This document shows, piece by piece, positions 32,401 to 40,700 of a DNA stretch of 64,000 nucleotides. Position 1 is the first letter of the stretch, and the number at the start of each line of letters is the position of its first letter. Under the pieces are notes generated by a model. That model saw only the letters and a list, made by a program, of their open reading frames with translations, had not been told where the DNA came from and ran no database searches. Position numbers and translations under genes: made by a program. Source of the DNA: Lentzea terrae (GTDB lineage Bacteria > Actinomycetota > Actinomycetes > Mycobacteriales > Pseudonocardiaceae). The stretch spans positions 248,001 to 312,000 of the forward strand of contig NZ_QFWW01000023.1 of the NCBI RefSeq assembly GCF_003265345.1, read 5' to 3'.

Positions 32401-33148
32401 CCGCCTCACCGGCGAGGTGGAACTCCGCAACGTCTCCTTCACCTACCAGGGCGCCGACCGCCCAGCTCTGGACAACGTGTCCCTGCACGTAACCCCAGGC
32501 GAAACCGTGGCCCTGGTGGGCGAAACCGGCGCGGGCAAGTCCACCCTGGTCAAACTCATCGCCCGCTTCTACGACGCCACCTCGGGCTCCGTCCTGATCG
32601 ACGGCGTGGACGTCCGCGCCTACGACCTCTCCGCCTACCGCCAACGCCTGGGCGTGGTCCCCCAGGAAGCCCACCTCTTCGGCGGCGACGTGGCCGAAAA
32701 CGTCGCCTACGGCCGCCCCACCGCCAGCCACCCCGAAATCCAGCAAGCCGTGGAATCCGTAGGCGCCCTCCCCATGGTTGCCACCCTCCCCAACGGCTTC
32801 CACCAACCGGTGGGCGAACGCGGCAACCACCTATCCGCAGGCCAACGCCAACTACTGGCCCTGGCCAGAGCCGAGCTGGTCAACCCAGACCTCCTCCTCC
32901 TGGACGAGGCCACCGCAGCCCTGGACCCGGCAACAGAATCCGCAGTCCTGGCCGCCAGCGACCACCTAACGGGCGCCCGCACCACCTTCGTCGTGGCCCA
33001 CCGCCTGGCCACCGCAGCCAGAGCCGACCGAATAGTCGTCCTGGCCAACGGCCGAATCGTCGAACAAGGCACCCACGCCGACCTCCTGACCGCAAACGGC
33101 GCCTACGCCCGCCTATGGCGCCACAGCACCCCAGAAGCAGCCGCCTAA
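29450..33148 (+). CDS. Fused heterodimer-type ABC exporter (TMD-NBD-TMD-NBD)
   Basis: 1,232 residues in one chain: TMD1 (about 15-300), NBD1 (about 330-570), a Gly-rich linker (GRRGGGGGGG), TMD2 (about 670-950) and NBD2 (about 980-1225). NBD1 has GTAGSGKST, LSGGQ and VLVLDDATSAVD, so the catalytic Glu is Asp. NBD2 has GETGAGKST, LSAGQ and LLLLDEATAALD with Glu. The NBD2 Walker site pairs with the canonical NBD1 LSGGQ, giving one competent site; the degenerate site is NBD1 Walker plus LSAGQ. This is the pattern of BmrCD/TM287-288-type multidrug or lipid exporters, here fused. It starts at GTG, 56 bp after the ABC-2 permease gene. Confidence 0.92.
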   Translation: MTKGWIRRLTAACWQHPRLVVLSVLAAVVGVGLQAAGPLLLKTAVDDSTAGRTDRLWTLMVVLIVLELLTFGSAFLRRYLGGRLALGVQHDLRLGVFSAVQRLDGAKQDEMRTGQIVSRSITDLQLVQSLLMMAPLAVGTVVFAVAALAAMLYLSVPLTIIAIIVLPLVAWLAGNTRLTLFPATWSAQQRAADLAQHVEETVTGVRVVKGFGQEAREVARLEKHAKALFAERMRAARLSSRPLATVTALPLLGQVGVLALGGWLALHGQVTLGTFLAFTTYVANLVGPTRILSGLVVSAQLARAGVERVYELIDSQPDVTDGPGEVPDGPLGISFSDVTFGYTRSEPVLRDFSISVEPGETLALVGTAGSGKSTVSLLLPRFYDVHSGAVRVGGADVRTLRLESLRGSIGVVFEEAFLFSDTVFANIAYGRPDASREDVERAAKAAEAHDFIEALPLGYDTVVGERGLTLSGGQRQRVALARALLSDPRVLVLDDATSAVDTATEAAIHATLASVTANRTTLLVAHRRSTLSLADRIAVLDAGRVVDIGTHAELTSRCALYRDLLAGPDEAIETTAPAPTGELWPELSQEDLDQRLIDEARTTAPSSPGRRGGGGGGGMSALAGGPPTPELLAQVRSLPPATEVPVLHGEDPRAADPGFRLASLLRPVRLGLAAVAALVVLDALVGMGLPALVRLGVDGGVVTGTESSLWLAVGLGVGLVVVGWLTTTGSTVFAARLGERLLYLLRVRSYAHLQRLGLDYYEREMAGRIMTRMTTDVDALSTFLQTGLVTAVISLLTVVGITAALVITDASLALIALSVLPILVIATVIFQRLSSTAYAEARERVSAVNADLQENVSGLRVSQAYTRERHSAEAFASRSDAYRQSRLRAQRYIATYFPFVALLSGVAQAVVLAIGAHRVATGSLTPGILLAFLLYLGLFFSPIQQLSGVFDGYQQARVGLRRIGDLLRTPTTVEPPSTPVPVPPRLTGEVELRNVSFTYQGADRPALDNVSLHVTPGETVALVGETGAGKSTLVKLIARFYDATSGSVLIDGVDVRAYDLSAYRQRLGVVPQEAHLFGGDVAENVAYGRPTASHPEIQQAVESVGALPMVATLPNGFHQPVGERGNHLSAGQRQLLALARAELVNPDLLLLDEATAALDPATESAVLAASDHLTGARTTFVVAHRLATAARADRIVVLANGRIVEQGTHADLLTANGAYARLWRHSTPEAAA

Positions 33149-33252
33149 CCCCGCCCCAGCGCCGTACCCACGGCCAACCAACCAGGCACAGGCCGCCCGC
33201 ACGGGAGCCCCCGGCATACCGACGACGCACGCCCACCCGCACGGCGAACCCA

Positions 33253-33513
33253 TGGTGTGGTCCTGGCGTACCGGCGAAGCACGGCCAGCCCGCACGGCCA
33301 GCCATGGCGAGCCCACGGCAACACCGGCCAGGCACGGCCAGCCCGCATGGTGGGCCGTTGAGTGCCAGCGAGGCACGGCCAGCCCGCATGGCGAGCCCAC
33401 GGTGTGGCCATGGCGTACCGGCCAGGCACGGCCAGCCCGCACGGCGAGCCCGCGGGAACACCGGCAAGGCACGGCCAGCCCGCACGGCGAACCAGGGTTT
33501 GGTCCTGGCGCAC
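33253..33513. repeat. Minisatellite with five 16-bp cores
   Basis: The core GCACGGCCAGCCCGCA occurs exactly at 33279, 33332, 33373, 33426 and 33469, with start-to-start spacing of 53, 41, 53 and 43 bp. A second element, a 13-bp TGGCG(T/C)ACCGGC-containing block (33264, 33411, 33506), alternates with it, so the array is a compound repeat. Spacers resemble each other, unlike a CRISPR array. No gene is supported within it. Confidence 0.75.
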
Positions 33514-33830
33514 CGGCAAGGTCGCGAGCCGATCTTGGTGCGGCGACCCGCAGTCAGCTCAGACGTTCGCGCGGCAAGCTCAATTGTTCGCGGTACCCGT
33601 TGACGCCTTTCCGGGAGCGCGCCACGAGGATTCCATCTATATCTCGCGAAGCCGAAGGCAAGCGGCGATGGCGAAGCCGAGCCGATGCTCCTATAGCAAC
33701 GCGGGCCAAAGGCGAAGCCAAGGCGCCCCGTGTGGCGATGCGGAGCGAGCCGGACAGGGCTATCCCGCCGCGGACCAGCGGTAATGACCGCAGGTCAAAC
33801 AACCCAACGCAAGCACGCACGCTGGCGATT

Positions 33831-33942
33831 GGGGCTTGACTTTGGGATCGAGGTGCTACCGTTTCGCGGATCGGACGGCTGCGAAGCATCCGTCCTTTTC
33901 CGCCCGACGCAGCGCCTCGAAAGGGCCCCGAAGTCAAGCCCC
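33831..33942. repeat. 112-nt imperfect fold-back element (MITE-like or structured RNA)
   Basis: The outer arms GGGGCTTGACTT (33831-33842) and AAGTCAAGCCCC (33931-33942) are perfect. Inside, TCGAGGTGCT (33848-33857) pairs with AGCGCCTCGA (33911-33920, one G-T), GCGGA (33866-33870) with TCCGC (33899-33903), and GGACGG (33873-33878) with CCGTCC (33890-33895) followed by TTTT. The whole element can form one long hairpin with small bulges. It also contains TTGACT (33836-33841) and TACCGT (33857-33862), a possible promoter with a short 15-nt spacer. It might be a miniature transposable element or a small RNA; copy number in the genome would decide. Confidence 0.55.
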
Positions 33943-34057
33943 GATCGCGATCGTCGCGAAGCGGCGATGACGCAACCAAAGCCCGTAAGGCAGCCCGCGC
34001 GCCCACGCTGGAACGCGACCAAACCGCAGAAGGCGACCAGCTCCGCTGAAACCGCCG

Positions 34058-34062
34058 CCAGC
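34058..34062. repeat. Left copy of 5-bp target-site duplication
   Basis: CCAGC immediately outside the left end TGTC of the IS element, repeated at 36235-36239. Five base pairs is within the usual range for IS21-family insertions. Confidence 0.75.
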
Positions 34063-34115
34063 TGTCGGCGACGCGTGAAAACTGACCCCCTACCGACGGG
34101 TGAAAACGGACCCCC
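34063..34115 (+). repeat. IS21-type left terminal repeat
   Basis: Starts TGTC and contains TGACCCCC (34081-34090 region) and CGGACCCCC at its inner end. It aligns without gaps over 53 bp to the complement of the right end, with both C-blocks and the GCG/GGG spacing conserved, and so resembles the multiple-repeat ends used by IS21 transposases. Confidence 0.85.
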
Positions 34116-34129
34116 GTCGACAGTAGGGA

Positions 34130-35365
34130 GTGCTCAACGTGGAGGACTGGGCGGAGATCCGCCGTCTTCACCGTGCTGAGGGGATGCCGATCAAGGCGAT
34201 CGTCCGTCAGCTCGGTATCAGCAGGAACACCGTGCGGCGGGCGCTGGCCGCCGACGCTCCGCCGCAGTACCGGCGGCCTGCCAAGGGCTCGATCGTGGAC
34301 GCGGCCGAGCCGCAGATCCGGGCGCTGCTGGCGCAGTGGCCGACCATGCCCACGACCGTGATCGCGGAACGGATCGGCTGGAGCAGGTCGATGACCGTAC
34401 TCAAGGACCGGGTGCGGGAGCTGCGGCCGCTGTTCACCCCGCCGGACCCCGCCAGCCGGACCGAGTACCAGCCGGGCGAGCTCGCGCAGTGCGACCTGTG
34501 GTTCCCGCCGGTCGACGTCCCGCTCGGGTTCGAGCAGGCTGGGCGGCCGCCGGTGCTGGTCATGGTGTCGGGTTACTCGCGGGTGATCGGCGCGCGGATG
34601 ATCCCGTCACGTCAGAGCCCGGATCTGCTGGCCGGGCACTGGGCACTGATCAGCGGCTGGGGCCGGGTGCCTAAGGCGTTGGTGTGGGACAACGAGTCCG
34701 CGGTCGGTCAGTGGCGGGCCGGCCGGCCGCAGCTGACCGAGGCGATGAACGCGTTCCGCGGAACGCTCGGGATCAAGATCGTGCAGTGTCGTCCGGCCGA
34801 TCCAGAGGCCAAGGGCCTGGTCGAGCGGGCCAACGGCTATCTGGAGACCTCGTTCCTGCCCGGCCGCAGCTTCACCGGCCCGGCCGACTTCAACGCCCAG
34901 CTCGCCGAGTGGCTGGCCCGCGCCAACCAGCGCCAGCACCGCAGGCTCGGCTGCCGTCCAATCGAGCGGTGGGAGGCGGACAAGGCCGCGATGCTCGAGC
35001 TGCCACCGGTCGCTCCGGTGACCGGCTGGCGGCTGACCACCCGGCTGCCACGAGACCACTACGTGCGCCTCGATTCCAACGACTACTCGGTGCACCCGGC
35101 CGCGGTCGGCCGGCGGGTCGAGATCGCCGCCGATCTCGAGCAGGTGGTCGTCACCTTGCAGGGCAATGGGGTGGCTCGGCACGAGCGCTGCTGGGCTGAT
35201 CACCAGAGCATCACCGACCCGCAGCATGCGGCCGCCGCGAGCGAGTTGCGGCAGGCACGCCGGTTGGTCGCGGTCCCGGCCATCGACACCGACGTCGAGC
35301 ACCGCAGCCTGGCCGACTACGACCGCATGTTCGACCTCGACAGCAGCAGCGAGGAGATCGCCTGA
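34130..35365 (+). CDS. istA: IS21-family transposase IstA
   Basis: 411 residues from the GTG at 34130. An N-terminal HTH (EDWAEIRRLHRAEGMPIKAIVRQLGISRNTVRRAL) precedes a DDE integrase core: the first Asp in LAQCDLWFPPVD, the second in KALVWDNESAVG, and the Glu in AKGLVERANGYLETSF. The C-terminal beta domain (RDHYVRLDSNDYSVHPAAVGRRVEI) is typical of IstA. It carries out strand transfer with the IstB ATPase. The stop overlaps the istB start (TGATG), the usual coupling in this family. Confidence 0.95.
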   Translation: MLNVEDWAEIRRLHRAEGMPIKAIVRQLGISRNTVRRALAADAPPQYRRPAKGSIVDAAEPQIRALLAQWPTMPTTVIAERIGWSRSMTVLKDRVRELRPLFTPPDPASRTEYQPGELAQCDLWFPPVDVPLGFEQAGRPPVLVMVSGYSRVIGARMIPSRQSPDLLAGHWALISGWGRVPKALVWDNESAVGQWRAGRPQLTEAMNAFRGTLGIKIVQCRPADPEAKGLVERANGYLETSFLPGRSFTGPADFNAQLAEWLARANQRQHRRLGCRPIERWEADKAAMLELPPVAPVTGWRLTTRLPRDHYVRLDSNDYSVHPAAVGRRVEIAADLEQVVVTLQGNGVARHERCWADHQSITDPQHAAAASELRQARRLVAVPAIDTDVEHRSLADYDRMFDLDSSSEEIA

Positions 35366-36165
35366 TGAGCGCCAAGACCACGAACACCAAGGGCCGCAAC
35401 GTCTCCAGCGAGATCGCCTACCTGACACGGGCACTCAAAGCGCCGTCGCTGGCCGGCGCGGTCGAGCGGCTGGCCGAACGAGCCCGTGCCGAGTCCTGGA
35501 CGCACGAGGAGTTCCTGGCGGCCTGCCTGCAGCGCGAGGTTGCTGCCCGCGAGTCCCACGGCGGCGAGGGCCGCATCCGCGCCGCGCGGTTCCCGTCGCG
35601 CAAGTCGTTGGAGGAGTTCGACTTCGACCACCAGCGCTCACTCAAACGCGAGGCGATCACACACCTCGGCACGCTGGATTTCATTGCGGGCAAAGAGAAT
35701 GTGGTGTTCCTCGGCCCGCCCGGAACCGGCAAGACCCACCTGTCCATCGGGCTCGGGATCCGGGTCTGTCAGGCCGGGCACCGAGTCGCGTTCGCCACCG
35801 CCGCGCAGTGGGTCGCCCGTCTCACCGAGGCTCATCAGGCCGGCCGGCTGCAGCAGGAACTGGTCAAGCTGGGCCGGATCCCGCTGATCATCGTGGATGA
35901 GGTCGGCTACATCCCGTTCGAGGCCGAGGCCGCGAACCTGTTCTTCCAGCTCGTCTCGTCCCGCTATGAACGGGCCAGCCTGATCGTCACCAGCAACAAG
36001 CCGTTCGGCCGCTGGGGCGAGGTCTTCGGCGACGACGTCGTGGCCGCCGCGATGATCGACCGCCTCGTCCACCACGCCGAGGTCATCTCCATGAAGGGAG
36101 ACAGCTACCGCCTCAAAGACCGCGACCTCGGCCGAGTCCCACCAGCCACCAAGACCAACGACTAA
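35365..36165 (+). CDS. istB: IS21-family helper ATPase IstB
   Basis: 266 residues, translationally coupled to istA. DnaC-like AAA+ ATPase: Walker A GPPGTGKTHL, Walker B LIIVDEVGYIPF, sensor-type IVTSNKPFGRWGEVFGDDVVAAAMIDRLVHHAEVI. The N-terminal helical part (YLTRALKAPSLAGAVERLAERA) matches IstB. It assembles on target DNA and activates the IstA transposase. There is no frameshift or truncation. Confidence 0.96.
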   Translation: MSAKTTNTKGRNVSSEIAYLTRALKAPSLAGAVERLAERARAESWTHEEFLAACLQREVAARESHGGEGRIRAARFPSRKSLEEFDFDHQRSLKREAITHLGTLDFIAGKENVVFLGPPGTGKTHLSIGLGIRVCQAGHRVAFATAAQWVARLTEAHQAGRLQQELVKLGRIPLIIVDEVGYIPFEAEAANLFFQLVSSRYERASLIVTSNKPFGRWGEVFGDDVVAAAMIDRLVHHAEVISMKGDSYRLKDRDLGRVPPATKTND

Positions 36166-36181
36166 AGATCAACAACCATCA

Positions 36182-36234
36182 GGGGGTCCGCGTTCGCCCG
36201 CCGCCTGGGGGTCAAAATTCGCGCGCCGTTGACA
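36182..36234 (-). repeat. IS21-type right terminal repeat
   Basis: Complement of the left end, ending GACA at 36234 and carrying GGGGGTCC and GGGGGTCA blocks. It lies 16 bp after the istB stop. Confidence 0.85.
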
Positions 36235-36239
36235 CCAGC

Positions 36240-36560
36240 CACAGCAAGCCACCCCGCGCGGTGCCAACGCACGCCGAACCGCGCACGCCGAACCGCGCCC
36301 GCAAACTCCCGCTCGCCGAGCCGCACCCGCAACCCGCGCCCGCTGAGCCGCACCCGCAACCGGCGCCCGCTGAGCCACGCTCGCTAACAAACCCCACGCC
36401 CGCTGAGCCACGCTCGCTGATCCCACCCGCTGAGCCGCGCGCCCAACCCCGCGCCCGCAACCCCGCGCCCGCGACCCCGCACCCCGCCCGAGCCACGCCA
36501 GCCAACCCCGCGCCCCCGCCCCCACCCCGTGGCCCACCCCACGATCCCTCGTCCCCACCC
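36240..36560. repeat. Low-complexity GC repeats downstream of the IS element
   Basis: A mosaic of short imperfect repeats. The 17-mer GAGCCGCACCCGCAACC occurs at 36318 and 36345 (27-bp period), and GCTGAGCCACGCTCGCT at 36369 and 36402 (33-bp period), followed by CCCGCGCCCGC-type runs to about 36480. Open frames across it encode Pro/Ala/Arg sequence without a domain. I treat it as noncoding. Confidence 0.6.
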
Positions 36561-36617
36561 CACCCCATGACGTACAAACCATCTCCCCAGATCAGCCAGA
36601 TCAAGGGAGTCCCCGCC

Positions 36618-37454
36618 ATGCCACCCCGCCCCACCCTCCTGTACGTCTCCAACCTCACCTACCCGGCCAAAGGCAGGCGCTACAGCGACGAGGACATCTA
36701 CCTGACCTCACAACTCCGCCAACACTTCAACCTGGCCATCTGCCACCCAACAGACGCCGCAAACCTGATGGCAGGCTTCGACACCGTCGTAGTCCGCAAC
36801 AGCGGCCCGGTGATCGACTACCCAGACGCCTACCAGCACTTCCGCACCCAAGCGAAAGCCACGGCCCAACGCGTCTACAACCCGCTCGCCGGCAAGGCGG
36901 ACATGGCCGGCAAGCAGTACCTGATCGACCTGACCGACCAGGGCTACCCGGTGATCCCCACGATCGACACCCCGGACCACCTGGACCGGCTCCCGCAGAC
37001 AGCCGAGTACGTCGTGAAGCCCAAAGCCGGCGCCGACTCCCACGGCCTGGAGTTCGTGCACCGAGACGACCTCCCAGCAGGTCTCGCGAACAAAACCAGC
37101 CGAGACCTCCTCATCCAGCCGAAGATCGATTTCCGGTACGAGGTCTCGTTCTACTTCGTGGACCACGACTTCCAGTACGCGTTGAACGCACCGGACCCGG
37201 CCGAGCGCTGGGAGCTCACCCGGTACGACCCAACGGAACAAGATCTGGAATTCGCGCAGAAGTTCATCGACTGGAACGACCTCGACCACGGCATTCAGCG
37301 CGTGGACGCGTGCCGCACCCAGGACGGCGACCTGCTCCTGGTCGAACTGGAGGACCTCAACCCGTACCTGTCGCTGGACCGGACGACGGATCGAGTCAGA
37401 TCCAACTTCACGAAAGCCATGATCAGCTCAGTCCGACGATCACTCGAAACCTGA
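36618..37454 (+). CDS. ATP-grasp-fold protein of unknown substrate
   Basis: 278 residues from the ATG at 36618 (AAGGGAG upstream). A preATP-grasp Rossmann-like region (TLLYVSNLTYPAKGRRYSDEDIYL) is followed by the ATP-grasp core. It has YNPLAGKADMAGKQYLIDLTDQGYPVIPT (like RimK/GSHB proteins), the Lys-containing strand EYVVKPKAGADSHGLEF, the QPKIDFRYEVSFYFVD strand, and a metal-binding end LLLVELEDLNPYLSLD with Glu and Asn. Such enzymes ligate an amino or carboxyl group with ATP. No partner gene lies next to it, since the neighbours are the IS element and kgd, so its role is open. Confidence 0.8.
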   Translation: MPPRPTLLYVSNLTYPAKGRRYSDEDIYLTSQLRQHFNLAICHPTDAANLMAGFDTVVVRNSGPVIDYPDAYQHFRTQAKATAQRVYNPLAGKADMAGKQYLIDLTDQGYPVIPTIDTPDHLDRLPQTAEYVVKPKAGADSHGLEFVHRDDLPAGLANKTSRDLLIQPKIDFRYEVSFYFVDHDFQYALNAPDPAERWELTRYDPTEQDLEFAQKFIDWNDLDHGIQRVDACRTQDGDLLLVELEDLNPYLSLDRTTDRVRSNFTKAMISSVRRSLET

Positions 37455-37746
37455 TACCGGCGAGCAAGATCAACCCACGAACCGCAGAAGTTGTACTTAT
37501 CGTGAACTGATCGCTGCGCTCGGTGCGTATGCCACTCCAACAGCGCACGAAAAGGGAGGCGACGTAGTGAGACGCACATCAAGAAAGGCTCAACAGCGGG
37601 TGACGCCAGGCCCGTCCTGATCGATCCTGTGACAGAGCACTCCTTGCCAGGTGCCTCCAGCGTGTGAAGGCCGAGGCCTGGGGGACTAGCCTGACTACCG
37701 CATGAGTCAACACCAAGAGCGAGATGGATAGAGGCGAGCGCCAGCC

Positions 37747-40700
37747 GTGTCCAGCAGCAGTCCTGCGTCACAATTCGGGCCGAACGAGTGGCTCGTCGAG
37801 GAGATGTACGAGCAGTTCCTCGCGGACCCGTCATCCGTAGACCCGGCATGGCATGACTTCTTTGCCGACTACAAGCGTGCGGGCGGCAACGGCACCGCCA
37901 CGGCCAGCGCGGGTGGCTCCACGGCCACCACGACCGCGACCGTGACGCCGCCGGCCGCCGACAACGGCAAGCCCGCCGCGCCCAAGCAGCAGCCCAAGCC
38001 CGCGGCCACGCTGCCGCAGACCGGCAAGGCGACGCCGCAGCAGGCCGCGAAGGCCAAGCCGGTCACGCAGAGCGCGCAGCCCGAGCAGAAGCAGCTGCGC
38101 GGTGCCGCCGCCGCGATCGCGAAGAACATGGAGCTGTCGCTCACCGTTCCGACCGCGACCAGCGTGCGCGCCGTGCCCGCCAAGCTGCTGGCCGACAACC
38201 GCATCGTCATCAACAACCACCTGAAGCGGACGCGCGGCGGGAAGGTCTCCTTCACGCACGTCATCGGCTACGCGGTGGTCCGGGCGCTGCAGGCGTACCC
38301 GAACATGAACCGGCACTACGCCGAGGAGAACGGCAAGCCGTTCGTCGTCACGCCGGAGCACGTGAACTTCGGTCTGGCGATCGACCTGCCCGGCAAGGAC
38401 GGGCAGCGCACGCTGGTCGTCGCGTCGGTCAAGGGCTGCGAGAACATGACGTTCACGCAGTTCTGGCAGGCCTACGAGGACCTGATCCGCAAGGCCCGCG
38501 CCGGTTCGCTCACCACGGACGACTTCTCCGGCACCACGATCTCGCTGACCAACCCCGGCACGATCGGCACGAACCACTCGGTGCCGCGGCTGCAGGCCGG
38601 TCAGGGCGCGATCATCGGTGTCGGCGCGATGGAGTACCCCGCGCACTTCCAGGGCACCAGCGAGCAGGCGCTCACCGACATGGGCGTCAGCAAGATCATC
38701 ACGCTGACCTCCACGTACGACCACCGCATCATCCAGGGTGCGGAGTCGGGCGAGTTCCTCAAGCGCGTGCACCAGCTGCTGCTCGGCGAGGACGGCTTCT
38801 ACGACGACATCTTCGCGTCGCTGCGGCTGCCCTACGAGCCGATCCGCTGGGTCGCCGACATCCCCGAGGGCGCGGTCGACAAGACGGCTCGCGTCATCGA
38901 GCTGATCGACGCGTTCCGCACCCGCGGCCACCTGATGGCCGACACGGACCCGCTGAACTACCGCCAGCGCTCCCACGCCGACCTGGACGTGCTCAGCCAC
39001 GGCCTGACGCTGTGGGACCTTGACCGCGAGTTCCCGGTCGGCGGCTTCGCCGGCAAGGAGCGGATGAAGCTCCGCGACATCCTCGGTGTGCTGCGCAACT
39101 CGTACTGCCGCACCGTCGGCGTCGAGTACATGCACATCCTGGAGCCGGAGGAGCGCCGCTGGATCCAGGAGCGCGTCGAGGTTCCGCACGAGAAGCCGCC
39201 GGCCACCGTGCAGAAGTACATCCTCAGCAAGCTCAACGCGGCTGAGGCGTTCGAGACGTTCCTGCAGACCAAGTACGTCGGCCAGAAGCGCTTCTCGCTG
39301 GAGGGCGGCGAAACCGTCATCCCGCTGCTCGACGCGGTGCTCGACAAGGCCGCCGAGCACGAGCTCGACGAGGTCGTCATCGGCATGCCGCACCGCGGCC
39401 GCCTGAACGTGCTCGCGAACATCGTCGGCAAGCCGATCTCGCAGATCTTCCGCGAGTTCGAGGGCAACCTCGACCCCGGCCAGGCGCACGGCTCCGGCGA
39501 CGTGAAGTACCACCTCGGCGCCGAGGGCAAGTACTTCCGGATGTTCGGCGACGGCGAGACCAAGGTGTCGCTGACCGCCAACCCGTCGCACCTCGAGGCC
39601 GTCGACCCGGTGCTCGAGGGCATCGTGCGCGCCAAGCAGGACCTGCTCGACCGCGGCGGCGACTCCTTCCCGGTGCTGCCGGTCGCCATGCACGGTGACG
39701 CGGCGTTCGCCGGTCAGGGTGTCGTGGCCGAGACGCTGAACCTCGCGCTCGTCCGCGGCTACCGCACCGGTGGCACGGTCCACATCGTCGTCAACAACCA
39801 GGTCGGCTTCACCACCGCGCCGGAGCACTCGCGGTCCTCGAAGTACTCGACCGACGTCGCGAAGATGATCGGCTCGCCGGTCTTCCACGTGAACGGCGAC
39901 GACCCCGAGGCCTGCTACTGGGTCGCGAAGCTGGCCGTCGACTACCGCCAGGCGTTCGCCAAGGACGTCGTGATCGACATGGTCTGCTACCGCCGCCGCG
40001 GCCACAACGAGGGCGACGACCCCTCGATGACGCAGCCGGCGATGTACGACGTGATCGACCAGAAGCGCTCGGTCCGCAAGACCTACACCGAGGCCCTGAT
40101 CGGCCGCGGCGACATCACGGTCGAAGAGGCCGAGAAGGCGCTGCAGGACTTCTCCAGCCAGCTGGAGCACGTCTTCAACGAGGTCCGCGAGCTCGAGAAG
40201 CACCCGGTGACGGTCAGCCCGTCGGTGGAGGCCGAGCAGCAGGTCCCGGCGAAGCTGCCCACGGGCATCACGCGCGAGACGCTGGAGTACATCGCCGACG
40301 CGCACGTCAACCTGCCGGAGGGCTTCACGCCGCACGCGCGCGTCAAGCCGGTGCTCGAGCGCCGCGCGAAGATGGCGCGCGAGGGCGGCATCGACTGGGC
40401 GTTCGCCGAGCTGCTCGCCTTCGGTTCGCTGGCCCTGGAGGGTCGCAAGATCCGCCTGGCCGGCCAGGACTCGCGCCGCGGCACGTTCGTGCAGCGCCAC
40501 GCGACCCTGATCGACCGCAAGACCGGCGAGGAGTACACGCCGCTGCAGAACCTGTCGCCGGACCAGGGCAAGTTCATGGTCTACGACTCGGTGCTGTCGG
40601 AGTTCGCCGCGCTCGGCTTCGAGTACGGCTACTCGGTCGCGAACCCGCAGGCGCTGGTGCTGTGGGAGGCGCAGTTCGGTGACTTCGTCAACGGCGCGCA

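Larger units (their letters stand above)
33149..34057. other. Repeat-rich intergenic region before the IS element
   Basis: About 0.9 kb between the fused ABC exporter and the IS21-type element. Frames stay open only because of GC bias; the translations are Arg/Pro/Ala low-complexity with no domain. It holds a 16-bp minisatellite (33253-33513), a 112-nt fold-back element (33831-33942) and otherwise unremarkable GC-rich sequence. Confidence 0.6.
34063..36234 (+). mobile_element. Intact IS21-family insertion sequence
   Basis: 2,172 bp bounded by related 53-bp ends that both start TGTC (34063-34115 and the complement of 36182-36234), each containing TGACCCCC and GGACCCCC blocks. The flanking bases CCAGC at 34058-34062 and 36235-36239 form a 5-bp target duplication. 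It carries the two-gene arrangement istA-istB with overlapping frames. Both genes are open throughout and the ends match, so the element looks recent and potentially active. It landed in a repeat-rich intergenic region and breaks no recognisable gene. Confidence 0.92.

Noticed and set aside
33279..33484. CRISPR-like array (regular 16-bp repeats)
   Set aside because: The cores are GC-rich and not palindromic, spacers are 25-37 bp and resemble one another, and no cas gene is present.
33252..33839. Possible Ala/Pro/Arg-rich protein across the minisatellite
   Set aside because: Several frames are open at once because of GC content, no ribosome site is present, and the repeat spacing is not a multiple of three (53, 41, 53, 43).
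37455..37746. Small gene or regulatory RNA in the 292-bp gap before kgd
   Set aside because: No ORF with ribosome site and no clear stem-loop; only scattered promoter-like hexamers were seen.
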